Below are positions 10,961 through 24,541 of a stretch of 64,000 nt of DNA, in pieces. Source of the DNA: Lates calcarifer (Eukaryota > Chordata > Actinopteri > Centropomidae); assembly GCF_001640805.2 (NCBI RefSeq), contig NC_066837.1:28272789-28336788 (forward strand). Direction: 5' to 3'. Below the pieces are notes generated by a model that was not told the DNA's origin, searched no databases, and was given only the letters and a program-made list of their open reading frames with translations. Every line of letters begins with the position of its first letter. Position 1 is the stretch's first letter. Made by a program: the position numbers and the translations under genes.

Positions 10961-13900
10961 ACTCTAATGAAGACACCATCATTCTGCAATGAGAGTTATA
11001 AAAAAAGTTTCCAAACTAAGCTAGAGCACAGCATTAATCTTCCCTGATGCAACAAAGAGGGGTGAAAAAGAATTACAAATTACAATATGGTGCACATCAG
11101 AGTGCTGAAACTCCTACCTGTTTGATGTCTGGCTTGATGTAATGACTACACACAATGACTGATGGATATACACAACCTGTCCTCTCTTCTGGGCACTGAC
11201 AGGCTAGAGTCAGAATAAAAAATGCTACTGACATTATAAAGAGAGTTATGGTCCTCTAGAGGGAAGATCAGAGAGAAGCATCACAGAGTTGCACACTGCA
11301 GGAGTCACTACAAACATGCTATTCAAATGACAGCAAAGAGCTGGATTATCACCCACATGCAGGGAAGGGGAGAAAAACAGCAACATGCCAGTATAAAGAA
11401 AAGAAAACAGATGTCTGTCCAGTCAAATCAGGGTGCTGCTAATCACACTTCTCTGCTTCTGTGAGGAGGAGCTATGTGTCTTTCAACAGTTTTGATGATG
11501 GATCTCAACAGATATGAGTTCCTTGATCAACCTCACAATCTACATCTGATAAACATTAGTGCACAGTCTATCAGGGCGCACCTTTAATGTTGTTACACTC
11601 TTGCATTTGCCACACTATAATTACAGCAAAACAACTTTAACTGTGTGACAAGAGAGTTCAGGTAGAGTGCCTTAATGCATAATTCATGTCATATCATTCT
11701 ATATCAGCTGACGTCCACTTTTTCACACATGAGATGTTGTCAAGGCCAGGCTGTCGATCATAGTAACATTTAAGCAATTTGGTGTTCACTAAGATCTGCT
11801 GCTGGCAGTAAGGACTGAGAAGCAACTGCTGCACAGTAGCTGTATGAAAAACTGCAGGCTGTACATTTTCTACATTTAAACAAAAGAATATATTGTTTCG
11901 TACAAAGCAGTGAATGTTTCTATATCTGATTTGATTTCACAAAAATACCCATGTTTGGCTTCACACTTGAAGTGGATGGAATCTGTACAGGAAGTTGTGG
12001 GAAGTCATCTTTGTTTTTTCTGTGTTATGTCATTTATAATTTCTTTTTATTTCTCCATACATGTGTAGGCTTAACTTTTCACAAAATAACACAATATTTG
12101 AACCATATACCTGAAAAAGTTAAATAATAAAGCATGACATGTATTTTAACACCACTTCCAAAAAACAGAGGGATAAAAAAGAAAAATTATGTATAGTTAA
12201 AATAAAAGTGGAAATAAAAAAATCCAATTAGAATGATGGTCAGAATAGTCCATGTTCACATATTACATTTTTTTTTTCCACATATAAGTTTGATTTGAAG
12301 TGTCCATAAGCTTATACTGTATCCTGTTTTCATTTTGGTAAATCTTGGGACGTCATGCTGCATAGTTCACAGCAGTTCCTAAACCGTGGATACTACATAA
12401 TACTATAATTTACAAGGAGTTTGTGTTTTATATGATTTATACATGATGTATGCATCTCACTGGAGAGAGCGAGTTACAAAAGCTTACAGGGTGGACTTCC
12501 ATTCTTCACATTTTGACTTGATTTTGCAAAATTCAACAAAAGAAAATGCAAATTAATACATGACTCCATACATTGTTTTTATGTGAAGTGTTAAGTGATG
12601 AAAAGCTGATGGCACAATTAGGGGCCATTAAACCACTGCAGAAGAAGAGCATAATTAAGTGCTCCAGTCTATCCTCCAATGGTGAAAAATCTGGCATTTA
12701 TGTTTGTTTCATGTTTTAACTTAAGGAATGTGACAGATTGTTTTGTCTGTCACTATTTTCAGTCTATTCACTGAGAGTTTAGGTCACATGCTCCATGTAT
12801 GTGATTAATTCATTAGTCTGTTTCCATTGCCACATTTAGCTTTTATCAATAACAACAACTTTTCCACCATAGCTGAGCATTAAAACTTTTTTGCAATGTT
12901 TTTCATATATTTTTTTTTCAATCCTCATGTACTCACTAACATATCCAGTGTTGCTGGTAAAACCTTGAATTCCAACTCAGCCGTCTAAGCATTCATCCAC
13001 TTCCATCACTTACCCATTTAAAAAAAGAAAACAAACATTTCATTTCTATTCATCATTAAATGTTAAATCACTCTATGTTAATGAGGTCTGCTAATTATGC
13101 ATTCACATTAATTTCTGCTATATTAATTTATATGAAAAAAGCCCTTGGTGTGACATTGCTTTGGCTGGAACCATCCCTATGAGCTAAATATGTGTATAAA
13201 GACAGACAGAAATAGCAAAGGAGACTGAAGCCAACATTAATCACTGAAATTAACAATTTCATGATTGATGGTAATGAAAAAACTGCCTCTCCTCCCCTGT
13301 GAATACTATTAGCCAAGTTCAGCACCCTCTTGGATGCCAGAGGTATCTGTTCTATCTGTAGCATTATTAACAGAATGACTCTTGCAGAAGCTCAAATTAT
13401 GTTGGGTCACACAGTGGCTATGTACATGGCATACTGTCAGAGAAACACAGAAAAGATCTCCAAATGTATTGAGCTTCACCCACTATCTATGTGCTCCATG
13501 AAACATAAAGAAGTCAAAATAAAAATTCACTGAGTGCAACAAAAACTGAGACTTTATTATAGAACAAATGAAACATTGAGAGGGACACGCTGCAAGTTTA
13601 AAAACATACCTTTTGGATCTCATCAACATAGCATGACGCTACCATCTGTCATTGAGCGTTATACTAACTAGAGCTGCTCTAATTATCTTTTCCTCAACTT
13701 ATTCTGGTTGGCAAGACAGAAAATTCCTTATTCCATCTAATGACACTATGCCTGTATCATTCTGACCTGATCCTCATTTCTCCAGCAATTAAAACCTGCA
13801 AAACACTGTAGACACAGCATGCCTCCATCTCTCATCATCTGAGTGAAGCACTGTTATAAATGTTTTTATTTATTTATTTTTTGCCCAGATCAATTCATCA

Positions 13901-14849
13901 GTGCAGTGCAGAGGCATCAAACAGGCTGAAATTTGCTTGAGGTGTGAATCTGAAGAAGTCCTTTGATTGAGGAATACGGTAATAAGACCTCCACTTGAAC
14001 TAAGCAAGGCTCTTGAAGCCCCCAGGCAAAGGGAAAAAGTACAAGGAAATCTCATTAGGCACAATACTTTTCCTTCCTGGCTGCCCCATCACAATGTCAA
14101 GCTTAAGGAATCCCAGCAGTCAAGTTTAAGGCCAGTGGAAAAAAGTAACAACCTGAAGAAACAAAGACATTCCGCTAAACTCGGTGTGCCTTGGTGGCAC
14201 TGAAACACACGCTTTTAAAAAAAAAGGTGTCGCGCTGCAAATTTCCCACCATGAAATGAAGTAAAAGTGCTGGAACCAGCAATATTTCAGATTCCCTGGT
14301 GGAGAAATGGAAGCTCTTGCATACGAGGCATATCTAAACAGAAAAAAGTCTACCCAAAGATAACAGGGACAATAGTCTTCCTGAGATAAAAATAGTAAGG
14401 TTCAAACAAGTCTAGACTTTGTTCAGTTGCTTGCTGAGGTAAGAAATCTTTCTATGAGTAAACGCTGCCACAGGAGATCTGGAAGTTATCTTCAAGGCCA
14501 GCTTCAACTTAATGGTGCTATAAATAATGCAATGATGTGCTATAATTTTGAACAATGAATCACTCACCTTCATCTATAAAAAAATATTTATAAAAGCTGT
14601 AAAAGTGATTAAATCGACATAGCAATGACCATGTTTTGACAATTGAATATTAGTGTGCACAGGATTGACCCTGAAGGAGGCTAGTTGTGGTTTTCAAAAG
14701 ATTCACTAGATTTGTTGAAAAACATTTTTTTTTTTTTTTACTAAATAAATAATTAACAAAATGAGCCAAAGTCAAAGTCTCTTTTGTTATTTTTCACTTG
14801 CCTATAAAATCGTATAAAATCATTGATTATAAAGATTAAAGCTGCATAC

Positions 14850-15115
14850 ATCATTTTTTCCACTTGTGGGCAGTGTAACAAGCTGAAACCATCTGACACT
14901 TCATGAAGTTGCTGTGGTGAACAGTATAACGTTTACATATCCAGCAGCCATATAACCAACATTGGCATTTAGGCTATTTGGAGACATGTTTTGTCCACCT
15001 GATGGAAGGCTATATTCACTCTGCCTTTAGCCCTGTTTGGTCTCCACCAATTCCAAAGGAAACTAACTGGCTGCTATGTTCACCAGCTAGATGGTAACAG
15101 CAGGTTTATTACAGC
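14850..15115 (+). repeat. Dispersed repeat 'family X', 5' part
   Basis: It begins CACTTGTGGGCAGTGTAACA, matching the head of the 37.0-kb copy (CACTTGGGGGCAGTGTAAAC), and ends near CTGCTATGTTCACCAGCTAG, the block that precedes the middle segment in other copies. Confidence 0.5.
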
Positions 15116-17969
15116 CTTTTCACACACTAATGCAGCTCTGGTTCTTCAGCTGCAAAATGCCCCACAAACACCCCACATTCTCTGTGACCCTGAATAAGAT
15201 CAAAATGCATGAACACAAGGCTACTTGACCATGGAAGTTAAATTATTTTCATAGCCTTACAGACGAAAACTGATTAAAGATGATTTTCCACTAGTATTTA
15301 ACACTAACAAGCACTCTTTTGCTATTCACATCATCTGCAATGCACTTCACATAATTATCATGTTATTCTTGGAGGTGATAAAGTCTGATCCAAGTATAAG
15401 GTGAGCACACTGATGAAAAATGGCTAGAAGAATGCATCATGGGTAAAAGTACAGACTCCTGTGATGCCAACAACAGGCAGACACATAGAGCTCCTTAATG
15501 TCAAGACTATCTGGGCTCATTGTGTCAGGCTTTATTTGAATAACAAATCAGTAAATGTCACAGTCACATCAAATAAAACCTGCAGAGCGCGCCGTCATCA
15601 CAGGACGATCAGCAAAGCACTTTTATTACTTTTTGTCTAGTGCTGCCTATAAATCAGAAAACATTTGTATTACAATATCCTCAGATTTCCTAAGTGTTAG
15701 CGATTATGAATCTCTCCAACTTACGTGAACATTTCAATAGTCATTGCTTGTAAGTTTTTAATCCCTGTTTAAATCTGTTTCCCTTTCCAATTACTCCTAC
15801 ACACCTGCACCAGACATTTGCAGGTCTCTGTCTTTTTTTTTCTTACATAAGCTCATGTTTTCCTGGGGATGGAGGAAGGTTTGTGCATCTCAATATCCAA
15901 ACAGGGTAGATACATTGTCATTTTCATCACTGAGGCTTCTGTCTCTGCACCTCCCATCTCTAACCTGATTCAGTCAACATCTGACAGCAGAGAGTGAGAC
16001 GGGAAAAGAAACAGTGGAAGGAGGGAGAAAGGGAGATGTAAGGAAGTACCCCCACACAAAGCAAATACTGTTCCTGTCTTTTCTCTGCTACTGAGAAATG
16101 TGAGAGGTGCCATGTTGTGGGTAGTGGCTTCTTATTAAGACTTTTATTGCACCAGAATGTTGTATCTGGTGAGAAGCTGCTAATTTAACGCAAAACACCA
16201 CAAATTATCTTTTAACAATTCCGACTACATTTGAAATCAGCTAAAGTTAATAGGTCAAAAAGCCCGATATTTTGATTGGTGCATTGGTGAGTATTTTTTA
16301 CTAAATCATGAGGAAGAAAATGTATTATATATTTTATATAGAAATGACACGGAAATTCTAACCCATTTAACTTTCTATCTGAGCTCACTATCTCCATCTG
16401 CAGACAGATAACATTGTATTAACGGCTCAGCTGTGTGCAGCCCCAGGGATGTCTGACATGAACCATCAACTGAGCTGCGTTTTACAGATATGAAGTGAGT
16501 AGATACGCTTGTACAGTTTCTTCTGCCTGTAACCTTGACCTTGTACAGGCCTGCAGGAGGAATATGCAGTGTGTGGAGAGTGACCAGATCTCTTTGAGCC
16601 CCAACTTCCCTCACAGTGCAGTCTGTCATTTGACCATTGATTGTTCCTTTCTTGATTTACAGCAATCAAGCACTGGGAGAATTGTTGAAAAAGGGCTACA
16701 TGGCCAATGGCTCTGTAGAGTGCATTGATGGACTGAATCTAAATCTGTCCTGATTGGCCATAGTGTGTGAAGAATTGCTGTCATTTCATTTCAAACCTGG
16801 ACGGACTGTAATATGCTGTAAGAAGGATCTATGTTCAGAGAACTTCCATACATCTGATATTGATTTAACACATTTACACTGGGCAATATATCTAATGTCA
16901 ATTTTGCATTGTAAGGGACATACAGTACAACTTCTACAGCTACAGTATTGCATTTCTGCCTTTTAAGAATTCTTCACTTTCATGGCCAGTGGTCTCCAGA
17001 AGGGTTCAGGGGGAGGGCTGACTGATGTAGCCCCATGGAAGGGCCATCTGGTCTGAAGAGCTCTACCTGACTCTAGCCCCTACACCGGGACCACAGGCAC
17101 CTGGTAAAGCTGGCAACACATGCCTTGGCAGTTTGCCAAATACGGAAAGATACCACTTTGATTTGGATGGGCCTGCTCAGCATGAAGGTCTTTGGCTGGA
17201 AGGTTACCAAATGGAGCAAGGGAAGTTCAAAGGGCAGCTCTGCTGGAGCTTCATATGCATCTCACACTCACAGAGAAATTAGAATATTTTAAAGAAATTT
17301 GAATCGTCACATTTGAATGAGTGAATTGTAGCAGCAATGGCCCCAAAGATCAGGAAATGCCATGAGGGCTAAATTTGCAGCTGAAAGATTTCACTAAAAC
17401 ATCAGCAAAAATATTGAATAAAAAACCATTTTGAGAGGACTTTGAAGATAAATGATATTCTGTGGATGTTATTCTTGTTCACAAATCCCATGAAAAGACT
17501 GAAAATAACAATGTCCATTTCTCATTACTTTCTCCTACCCTGTCTATTACACTCAGCCCATTTGTTCCTAATGAAGACACAAACCTTTTAGACATACATC
17601 ACAAATATATAGTTTCTAGTTTTAAAATACATTTAACAATTAACTAGAACAGCTAGGCAGGAGTAAATAGTGTATTTGTTGGGATTTATTTATTTTTTTG
17701 CTATGTTTTTGTGTAATTGTGAGTAGTGAGTACAGCAAGGTGGTCTATATGGAAAACACTCAAAATAAATACCGTACCCATGGAAACATTCCTCATGGTA
17801 ATGATGGAAAATGCAGGAGGTGCCAGTGTAACAGTGTCATTGATGTGTTCTTAATTGTGATGTGTTGGTAATTTTGTTTCAATCTGTTTAATTATTAATT
17901 TAATTTTAATAGTTTCCAGGAAATAATTAAGTTCTATGGCACAGAAAAAGAAATTAAATCAGGATTTTG

Positions 17970-18004
<35 letters not shown>
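17970..18004. repeat. (CA)n microsatellite
   Basis: About 17 uninterrupted CA units. Confidence 0.95.
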
Positions 18005-18005
<1 letters not shown>

Positions 18006-21000
18006 CTCTTGCTGGTAGAATCAATTCATTGTTGGTTTTGATCTTTTTATGGGATTTGCTGACTGTAAGAAAATTCAAGAATACCATCAGACTAATCCTA
18101 TAGTTAATGTCTGTGTGTTTTAGGGGGTTAATGCTGCTATCAATGTGTCTAATGGAGAGGGCTTTCAACTAAAGATGTACAAAGGATAAATAATTGTTGT
18201 TGTACTGCAAAATGATCTTTAACACTGCTGGAAAAGTGATGAGATCAGAAAGCAAATGTAATGCAGATAAGGGTGTGGTTTGAGGCAGGTAGCACTGTAG
18301 TAGATGTGGACTTGTGTAGTAACAGCTCATCAAACTACCAAATTTCACTGCCCAAAAGCACACTGATGACTACTCAAGGTCAGATCTACAAGAACATTTT
18401 GAAAATCTACAGCTGTTCTTTATTCAAATTAATAGATTTGTGACTTTTGTTTACTTAAATGCATCTCCTTTTAGGATATTAGAGGCAGTGTCCTGAATTC
18501 ACTGAACTACTCCTCTCATCTGCCTCCTACTATCACACACCTCCACACTGCACCACTCGGGCAAGTGGTGAGTCAAAGATGTGAAGTGCCTACCACCGCT
18601 CACACAATGATAATCACATGGAGTATCACCTAATCTCACACAGTTGAACTCAAGCTGTCTTTCAACTCTCTGTGCATTAGCTCAGCGCAGAAAGAAGTAT
18701 GAAAGGTATGATGCAGAGATAGGGCTAAATTAGGTGTGACGGCCAAATGTTTTTTTTCTTTTTTTTTTACCTGTAGTAGGCTGATTTCTTTTCACTCCAT
18801 CTCAGCCTGCAAAGGATATCTGGTATAATAGAGTCCTGTTTTATAAGGTCCTTGCTGCCCCCCTGGACTGACTCACTGCAGACTGAATGAATTAATTAGA
18901 TGCCTGTGTTCCTGATGTTCAATAGGAAAACCTGAAATACTAATTAGATAAAACCTGATGTAGTCAGACACCCCTCTCATCATCCCACCATCTGTAGTCC
19001 ACTTATATTAACATCATAACCAAAAAAAACAAAATAACAATTGTTTTGATGTGGATATCACTTATAATAGATGAAGGATAAAATAAAATTAGAATAATTG
19101 TGATTACCAATCGTCTGTCTTTAACTTCTAACAGTTGTTATTAGACTATTCAATCTCAGTGTATAGATATCATTATCTGACTATTCAACATAAGGTACAT
19201 TTTCAAAACCCATCAGTAAAACAACAGTAATATGATGTCATACTCACCACTCTGTTGCTGAGTTTACAGAAACACACTTTTCATACCCTGATTAACTGAA
19301 GTCAGTTCTACTTTGCTGTTATTTCCTTCGATGTTAATCTACTTTCAATAAAACCCAACACTTCCTACACAAATGCTTCACATTAAAAGCCCTCAAGTGG
19401 CTCAAAGACCATATAAAGACTTCCTATCCTGATAGTCAAACATCTGCAGAACAGGTTATATTGATCAAAAGAACACAAACTAGACACAAGTGCAATTAAT
19501 TAGTAAATGAAAGAAGTAACAAAGTTAAAAAGAGAAACTTGGAGCATCGACATGGTGAGTATTAGGACTGATAGAGTTAGTGCTGATGTTATGTACATTA
19601 CTTATTCTCCCTTAAATGTTTTTTAGCTGATCTATATTTGATAGTACCAACCACACCCCAAATACTTCTTGAGAATTTACTAAATGTACTGTATTTCCAT
19701 GATGTTGCATTCTCTCTGCCTACGTTCCTGAGCAGCTAATAGCAGATGGATATTTTCTAAATATGATCGAGTGCTGGTACTGCAGCTGCAATGTCAACAG
19801 CCTTACTCTGCTGCAGTCTAATGGGCTGTGATGGCTAGATGCTGGCTTCAAGAACTGTGACACGAGGAACTGGGCCGATCAAAGCATCATCCGAGGGATA
19901 CATGGTAATTCACATGGTAATGACAGGGTTGAGGTAAATGTATTTAGACATTAGCAGATGTGGCAGATACTGTATCTCCAGATGTCTTCATCTGTCCCCC
20001 GTGAGTCTTTCAAGGATGACTCTATGCACAGATGGGGCCTGCCAAAAAGCAGGAAGTGACTTCTTTTTCTGTATTACTGGTTCATAAAATACATAGACAC
20101 CTTTTGCAGGGCATTGCTAATGACAGAAAAAAGTTGAACTGGTGCCAAAAGTCAGGAAACATGTAGGACAGTTTGATTTCGCCATATTTTTTTTTGTACT
20201 GAACAATATATAATGTATAAATTCACACCTGTCCAATTCAGTCAAATCTGTAGCAGCAGTTTAATACTGACTCCACAGATTCCTACTTAACAAACCCTTA
20301 TCATTGTCATTGCTCTGTTATTCCGACTCTTAGCAGATCTCCTCAATTATTTTGAACCAATAAAAGTAAAAGAGAGCTGATGACTGACTCATAATGCAAT
20401 ACCCTTTGAAGGTGTAACATCATTTTTACCAACAATGCCACAAAATTAAAAATTAATTAGAAAATTTAGAGAGGTTTAATGGGATTGCAGAGCAGTACAA
20501 ATCACTCAACAGCTACTTTACAAGGTGCTTTCCATGTGTTAGCACCAGATGTCACTGCAAATTAAAGTTAACAAAGAGACAGCAAAATGTTTTTTCAGAG
20601 ATTTAATAGTTGTTTATGTTTTCTTTGGTATTCACAATGCGATTTCACTACTATCTAAAATGTGTTTTAAATCTTCCAGCTGTGAACAGTTCTTTGCAAT
20701 GCATCATGGGGAAACTGTATCAAGCAGCACACACAAAAATCAGTATGCATTTTTTGCAGTGCTTTTGCTCTGTGACATTATTTTGCCACATTTAGTATGC
20801 ATGCTGTCTGCTTTCAGTATGCTTCCATTTTGTCACTTTTTCCACTGTGAACACACTACAAAATAAAAAACCTGCTTTGAAATGGTGTGTGGTTTGGAAC
20901 TGGAACAGCATAGCTATATCCTAAATCCTTACTGCATACTAAATCTAAACAGTATTAATAACTATAGTGGTGCATGTGCTCAAATATATCAACGTAGTTT

Positions 21001-24000
21001 ACAATTTTATGTTAACAGGAACTTATACATGTGTGCCTTCTCTGTACTGAATCTCTGCAGTCTCATATCTATCACGCCTGTATTACTGATGAACCCTTCT
21101 CCAAAGACTCTTTCTCTGTATTATTTTTCCATCAACAAACATCATAATTACTGGATCAGTTTTAAGTGTCTATTTTAGATTGTACTGTGTACTCTGACTT
21201 TTGCATTACCAATTAAAATTCATTGTGCTGATTTGCAGCACTAATGTGGCATTATGCACTGCCACTAAACAGAAGTGTTAACTCGGCTATTAGTCACACA
21301 TTGAAACAGGCATTTTAAATGCCATGTCTTTGATGAATTTACAGTCATGTTTCATAAGTTCCAATCGATTATTAGTAATCACAAAAACAGATAGCACACA
21401 ATTATATTTAACTTATCAGCCATGTTAATAGACTTACATTCATGAATACTGAAAACAGGAGGCTTTAATCATTCATTTAAAAATAGGTGATTTTTATCAT
21501 TTTATCACAGGTAGTAATTTACTCAGTGGCACTGCGGCTGGTACTGCAGCAAACACACAAACATATGAATAGACTCATACAAACTCATGCACCATGCAGC
21601 TTAAAAAGAAATGTGTGAATTTCACGACCCGGCAAGGTAAGAGGAAAAAAAGAAAAAGAAAAAAAGAATTCCAGCATAAGTTCTAAATAGCATTGTTTGT
21701 ATTACATTTTTTCAAGCAGCGGGATTTGTACAAAGAAGCAGGAGAACACATTGATCATAATGAATAGCAATGTGATACAGACTGACAGAGACAGAGAGAT
21801 TTGTGATTTGCTATGTTGGGTCATCTGCGCGTGCAAAGTCAGGGAAGTGTGTAGGCTGTTGTAAAGGCAGAGAAAAAGGGAAAAGGCTCAGTTGTTTTTA
21901 CTTTTAAACATAAAGTATTCAGTATGTACCATGTCAATTTCAAGAGCATGAGTGGGCAACACAAGGTCTCTTCTTAAGTCTTATTTTGTTACACATTCAG
22001 ACAAAGCAGGAAAAAATGGCTGCTTATCAAAAACAACTAGTATGTGTTGAAAAGGAGAGATTCATCCATCGCCTGTTTTTTGTGTTATTCAAGGTCTTCC
22101 TCAGCTATTTCCACCACTCTGTGTATCCATGTTATATCAGAGTTGGTCAATTAACTTGACCGGCCATTTCATCTGCTGCTCTCAGTCAACGGGCTCGACT
22201 CTTGAGAAACCCCTTTTTCATCTTCACTTTCAGACACGTTTCTGCAGTTTACAGATTGCTAGGGATTCAATTTGTGCCACAGAAATGTCCCGTGCAATTC
22301 TGAACCTGATCAGTGGGTGAGATGGGACTTGCTGTCTCCAGAAAGAAGACCTCTGACTACCTTGCAACAGCTGTGACAATCATTCTTGTCAATCTGAATT
22401 GCTATGAGGGGAGAGAGGTTTAAAAAGAAGCAGATAATATATAAACACCATGACCAGCAATTGAATCCTTTGCCTCACACTGAAAATCTGCAGTGAGAGG
22501 CTATCAGCTATATCTATGTGAATTCCATCCTGCCAATTTGAGTTTTTCAGATTTTCCAAAGTAATTTTAACTCCTTGCTCTTACTTAATACATTCTGTGT
22601 CATGTATAAATTACATTTGCTCCCCTAAATGTCACAAATGTCTAGACAAAATCTGATCTGAGTGTGCACTCCACCTTGCAGCTCAGCCTCTAAGCCATGC
22701 TTCACTACTCTCTTAACAGTGTGCAGTTCCCCTCTCCTACACACCAATCAACTTGATTGCCATGATTCACATCAAAGTGTCAATCACATCACAGGGCAGT
22801 TGGGCAGCTGCAATAATGTCACCAGCCACAGCAGAAAATGCAGTACACTGACATCTGTTAAGAGATCATGCTGATCCAGTATGAAGCATATGTACTGTAT
22901 CTAACTTCCAAAGAGATACACACAAAGCCATGAGCAATGTAGAGGTCAAGGCTAAAACTCAAAGCTTTGATCGGTTCCTTTTTGAATTCAAAAACAGCAA
23001 GCTTACATTTCTTTAGCTCCAAAGCTAACGTATGTTTTATCCAATGTTTTATTCCTCCTAGCGCCTAATAGCAAAAGCAAGATACACAACATTTCTCTTA
23101 TACTATATGGCACAAAATACTCAGTTGTCAGTTGAAATGAGAGGCTTTGCTAGCAGCATATTATATCAGCTTTAATTCCATAATCTTGTAAGTAACTTGT
23201 CCAAAGACTAAAATGAAACTTAGCTATTGCTCTCTATTTTTCATTCTCTACACAAACACCTTTATCATTTTTCTTGTGTAAAAACACATGCAGCATTATG
23301 AATGACTTTCTGAAAATGTGTGCCATTATCCCCATTTGTACTATGTGGAAAAAGGTGAGCATCAGCTTCCTGTCCTGCCTTTGAGTGTGGAATGGCCTTA
23401 AACTCTTTTCCTTTAACAGATTTGGACAACATTTAATATGAACTTGATGGAAGCATACTGAACCCTGACCAAATGTAACGCTGGCTGTAACACCAACAGA
23501 ATGATGGTGATGCTGGTGAGTCATCTCTTATTCCTCCAGTATTTGGAACATCAAATGGAGGAAGGGTACAACTGTTATTTCAGTTTGTCATATATGTATT
23601 TTTAATCAACATTTCAGATCATATGATCATCCAGTTTTCAGGATGTAGAAACAATTACGTGACCAGTGAAAAAATGTGTGTTGGTGCCATCTGTATGATA
23701 ACACATAATATTTGAATCTATGAGTGTTAGTCATTTAAGACTTTAATTACTTGCCTTCAAAGCTAAATAGATTTGATGGACAAAATGAAACTGTTCTACT
23801 AAACCCTACTAAAGCAGAATAACTAATGCCATGAGACACAAATACATGTGCTTCAAATCCTATAAATTGATTGACAATTTGTAGATAATTACAGTATATA
23901 TATCTTAAAAAGGAAACAAAGAACAAGGGACTATAAACCACCAGCATCCTGTATGAGGGATTCCATAGTAAGCTGTGTATGATTGAATTTCTATGGTTAC

Positions 24001-24516
24001 GAGACAAATTGCTCCTTATTTCCTGTAGATTGAAGCATCCAAAAATTTGGTAGCCTCTCAAAAACAACCAGACATAAGTTACTGCATTTAAAGAGGAGAA
24101 CTGAGGGAGAAACAGAAGGGTGGAAGCAGTAGGAATGAAACTCTCAGGACCTAAGGGTACTGAAATAAAGTGCGGGCTCCTGAGGCCTCACAAGTTTGGC
24201 TGCAAGTGTATATTTATTGTCAAGAGCCTGCCACAGGGAGACTCTGACCACTCTAGAGAGAGGTTTACTCTAGACTAACGGAAGTAATGACTTATTTGTG
24301 AGCATTTCGCAAGGGATTGTTGTTCAAGGAAGAGAGAGAGGGACTGGGGAACCTAGTTTGTTTATGGGCATATGCGGCCTGATGGCAAGTAAACGCTGCT
24401 CGGCAGAGCGTGACAGCGTCCGCCTGCCTGATCACTCCCAGGCACATACCCGAAGGATCACTTAGCCCACACAGTGGCTTCAGTTATGTTTGTTGTTTCA
24501 GTGTTTCGTTTCTGTT

Positions 24517-24541
24517 TTTATTTATTTATTTATTTATTTTT
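24517..24541. repeat. (TTTA)n microsatellite
   Basis: About six tandem TTTA units. Confidence 0.9.

Larger units (their letters stand above)
7806..14849. other. Intronic sequence, mostly unannotatable
   Basis: AT-rich noncoding DNA, very AT-rich at 8140-8460. It contains only the poly(T) tract and the short family X fragment at 10.14 kb. No coding exon is recognised. Confidence 0.6.

Noticed and set aside
20549..20866. 105-codon plus-strand frame
   Set aside because: Composition is that of AT-rich noncoding DNA and no domain or splice context is seen; AGTATGC repeats suggest it may be part of an old dispersed repeat, but no boundary could be found.
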